From Streptomyces sp. R302 (GTDB lineage Bacteria; Actinomycetota; Actinomycetes; Streptomycetales; Streptomycetaceae), in NCBI RefSeq assembly GCF_012927245.1, contig NZ_JABBGE010000002.1, positions 434,001-498,000 on the forward strand: a stretch of DNA of 64,000 nucleotides. The letters are read 5' to 3'. A model generated the notes under the pieces. The model was not told where the DNA came from, did no database searches, and saw nothing but the letters and a program-made list of their open reading frames with translations. Shown piece after piece: positions 62,342-64,000 of the stretch (position 1 is the first letter of the stretch; each line of letters starts with the position of its first letter). A program made the position numbers and the translations under genes.

Positions 62342-62752
62342 TCATTCCGCTTCGGTGCCGTCCCACCGGGCCCGGCGCATGTCGATCCTCGGTACGTGGT
62401 CCCCGGCGGCCGGGCCGCGCTCGCGCAGCGGGGTGCCCTCGTCGCGGTAGTGGCCGAGGGCCCGCAGCTCGTGCCCGGGGAGCAGGGTGCCGTCCGCGCG
62501 GACGACGCGCCACCAAGGGGCGGAGCCGCCGTAGAGGGCCATCACGCGGCCCACCTGGCGGGGGCCGCCCTCACCGAGCCATTCGGCGACGTCGCCGTAG
62601 GTCATCACCCGCCCCGGCGGGATGCGGTCGGCGACGTCGAGCACCGCCTCCGCGTACGGGGGCAGCTCGCCCGCCGCTCCGGAGTCTTCCGCTCCGCTCG
62701 CTCCGGTCCGTCCCACGGGTCCCTCCAGCCTCACCGCCCCATCCTGCCTCAC
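62342..62752 (-). CDS. Alkyltransferase-like (ATL) protein, MGMT family
   Basis: 136 residues from GTG 62752; longer in-frame starts are possible. The domain is the DNA-binding half of O6-alkylguanine transferases: YAEAVLDVADRIPPGRVMTY, GDVAEWLGEGGPRQVGRVMA and APWWRVVRADGTLLPGHELR. The active-site Cys (PCHRV) is replaced by Trp (PWWRV), as in ATL proteins. These bind alkylated guanine and recruit nucleotide excision repair without transferring the alkyl group. It is divergent from the membrane protein at 62889. Confidence 0.9.
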   Translation of the reverse strand: MRQDGAVRLEGPVGRTGASGAEDSGAAGELPPYAEAVLDVADRIPPGRVMTYGDVAEWLGEGGPRQVGRVMALYGGSAPWWRVVRADGTLLPGHELRALGHYRDEGTPLRERGPAAGDHVPRIDMRRARWDGTEAE

Positions 62753-62888
62753 CCCACCGACATGGCCCTGATGCCTCCCCCGGGCTGCTCTTCGTGCCAC
62801 CATCGTCCGGGCGGTGACCGGTGACAAGAGATCGACTTCGCGATCGACAGCGACAGACGCAAGCAGCAGTACACGCAGAGACGGACAT

Positions 62889-64000
62889 GGTGATGGGTCA
62901 GGACACACAGCCTCCAGGTGAGGCTCGGCCCGACATGCCCGAGCGGGTCTCCGGCGACGAGCCACTGCTCGCCGCGCGTGTCCACCGGCCCTCCGACCTG
63001 ATGCGCCTGCTCGCCGGGACGCTCGCCATCGCCGTCGTCCTCGCCATCGCCGCCTTCGCCCACGGCACCACGTCCGGCCTGGAGCAGGACATCAACAAGG
63101 GGGCGGTCGGCGCCTCCGACGTCTTCGTCAGGATCGCCGGTCTGGTGTCGTCGATCGCGATCCTCGTCCTGCCGGTGGCGTTCGCCATCGAACGGCTGGT
63201 GAAACGGGACGGGCTGCGGATCGCGGACGGCGTGCTCGCCGCGGTGCTCGCGCACGGCGTCACCCTGGCGATCGACCTGTGGGTGGCGAAGGCCGCGCCG
63301 GACACCATCCAGGACGCGCTGACCCAGCCGGCGGGCGGCGGCGGGCTGACCGACCCGGTGCACAACTACCTCGCGCCGGTCATCGCGTACATGACGGCCG
63401 TCGGGATGGCCCGAAGACCGCGCTGGCGGTTCTCGCTCTGGGCGGTGCTGCTGCTCGACGCCTTCACCATGCTCGTGGCCGGCTACACCACCGCCTTCTC
63501 GATCATCCTCACCGTCCTCATCGGCTGGACGGTGGCCTACGGCACCCTGTACGCGGTCGGCTCGCCGAACGTCAGGCCGACCGGCCAGACCCTCCTCGCG
63601 GGCCTGCGCCGGGTCGGCTTCCGGCCGGTGACGGCGCTGCGCGCGGAGGAGGTGCCGGAGACCGCGGAGAGCGGGGACCGGGGCCGCCGGTACCTGGTGA
63701 CCCTGGAGGCCGGGCCGCCGCTGGACGTCACGGTCGTCGACCGGGAGCAGCAGGCGCACGGCTTCTTCTACCGGCTGTGGCGGCGGATCACCCTGCGGAC
63801 GATGACCACCCGCCGTTCGATCGTCTCCCTCCGGCAGGCCCTGGAGCAGGAGGCGCTCCTCGCGTACGCGGCGATCGCGGCGGGCGCGAACGCGCCGAAG
63901 CTGATCGCCACCTCCGAGCTGGGCCCGGACGCGGTGATGCTCGTGTACGAGCACATCGGCGGGCGGAGCCTGGACTCGCTGGACGACGACGAGATCACCG
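62889..64000 (+). CDS. Large membrane protein, lysylphosphatidylglycerol-flippase/kinase-like (5' part)
   Basis: 370 codons are inside the window with no stop, and the gene continues to the right. About six hydrophobic segments lie in residues 38-225 (RLLAGTLAIAVVLAIAAFAH; VVAGYTTAFS-like stretch near residue 200). After residue ~230 a soluble part begins that resembles an atypical kinase/phosphotransferase: RRSIVSLRQALEQEALLAYA, APKLIATSELGPDAVMLVYE and HIGGRSLDSL. I recall Streptomyces proteins of this layout ending in a TIGR00374 flippase-like domain, but that part is not visible here. ATG 62889 or 62895 may be the start. Confidence 0.68.

Overview
The window is high-GC actinobacterial chromosome and almost certainly Streptomyces. 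Coding is dense with strong G/C third-position bias, GTG starts and 4-nt stop/start overlaps are common, and the gene order (dasR/dasABC, nrdAB, sigR/rsrA, aroA, wblC, uvrD2, adnAB) is the one I recall from the S. coelicolor core around SCO5231-SCO5180. Most of it is core chromosome. The one clear accessory stretch is 4.4-8.0 kb.

Layout. 1-4.4 kb: the chitin/chitobiose uptake locus, dasD (partial)-dasC-dasB-dasA, divergent from its regulator dasR, with two DasR (dre) sites between dasA and dasR and a strong hairpin between dasA and dasB. 4.4-8.0 kb: a decayed island with an IS5-like transposase remnant, two tandem small secreted four-cysteine proteins with a dre-like site upstream, an IS1380-type transposase remnant and a broken LuxR-type HTH gene. 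8.0-11.1 kb: a DUF3311/solute-sodium symporter pair, a lipoprotein and an acetyltransferase. 11.1-14.9 kb: class Ia ribonucleotide reductase nrdAB behind paired NrdR-box-like elements and a cobalamin riboswitch. 14.9-22.1 kb: peptide deformylase, a TPR protein, two coupled HD-domain membrane proteins (one intact HD-GYP, one degenerate), the thiol-oxidative-stress pair sigR-rsrA with an autoregulatory sigma-R promoter, a hydrolase and an SRAP protein. 22.1-28.1 kb: M50 protease, aroA, rsgA, an SMR efflux gene overlapped by a TetR gene, hisN, a CBS protein and a Fur-family regulator.

28.2-35.8 kb: two identical initiator tRNA genes flank a long Sel1-repeat gene; then a UPF0182 membrane protein, a PPA1309-family protein, a PDZ/Lon-like protease and a small membrane protein. 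35.9-46.6 kb: moaE, an epimerase, a zinc metalloprotease, a Nudix hydrolase, a three-gene AIM24 cluster whose first gene is a TerD-linker-AIM24 fusion, a YgjP-like metallopeptidase, and an E1/ThiF-like protein overlapping an ABC1 kinase. 46.6-50.8 kb: wblC (WhiB7) with a long leader holding an upstream ORF, a terminator hairpin and a WhiB7-type promoter, then uvrD2 and a mycoredoxin gene with a consensus sigma-R promoter. 50.8-62 kb: nudC, an M20 dipeptidase and the AdnA/AdnB recombination helicase-nucleases, separated here by two paralogous LppX-like secreted proteins. The window ends with an alkyltransferase-like protein and the 5' part of a large membrane protein.

Regulatory links visible in one window: DasR (dasABC and possibly the secreted pair), NrdR plus B12 (nrdAB), sigma-R (its own operon and mycoredoxin) and WblC (its own attenuated transcript; WblC is reported to feed into sigR induction). 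DNA repair and nucleotide sanitation genes (SRAP, uvrD2, adnAB, nudC, ATL) are frequent.
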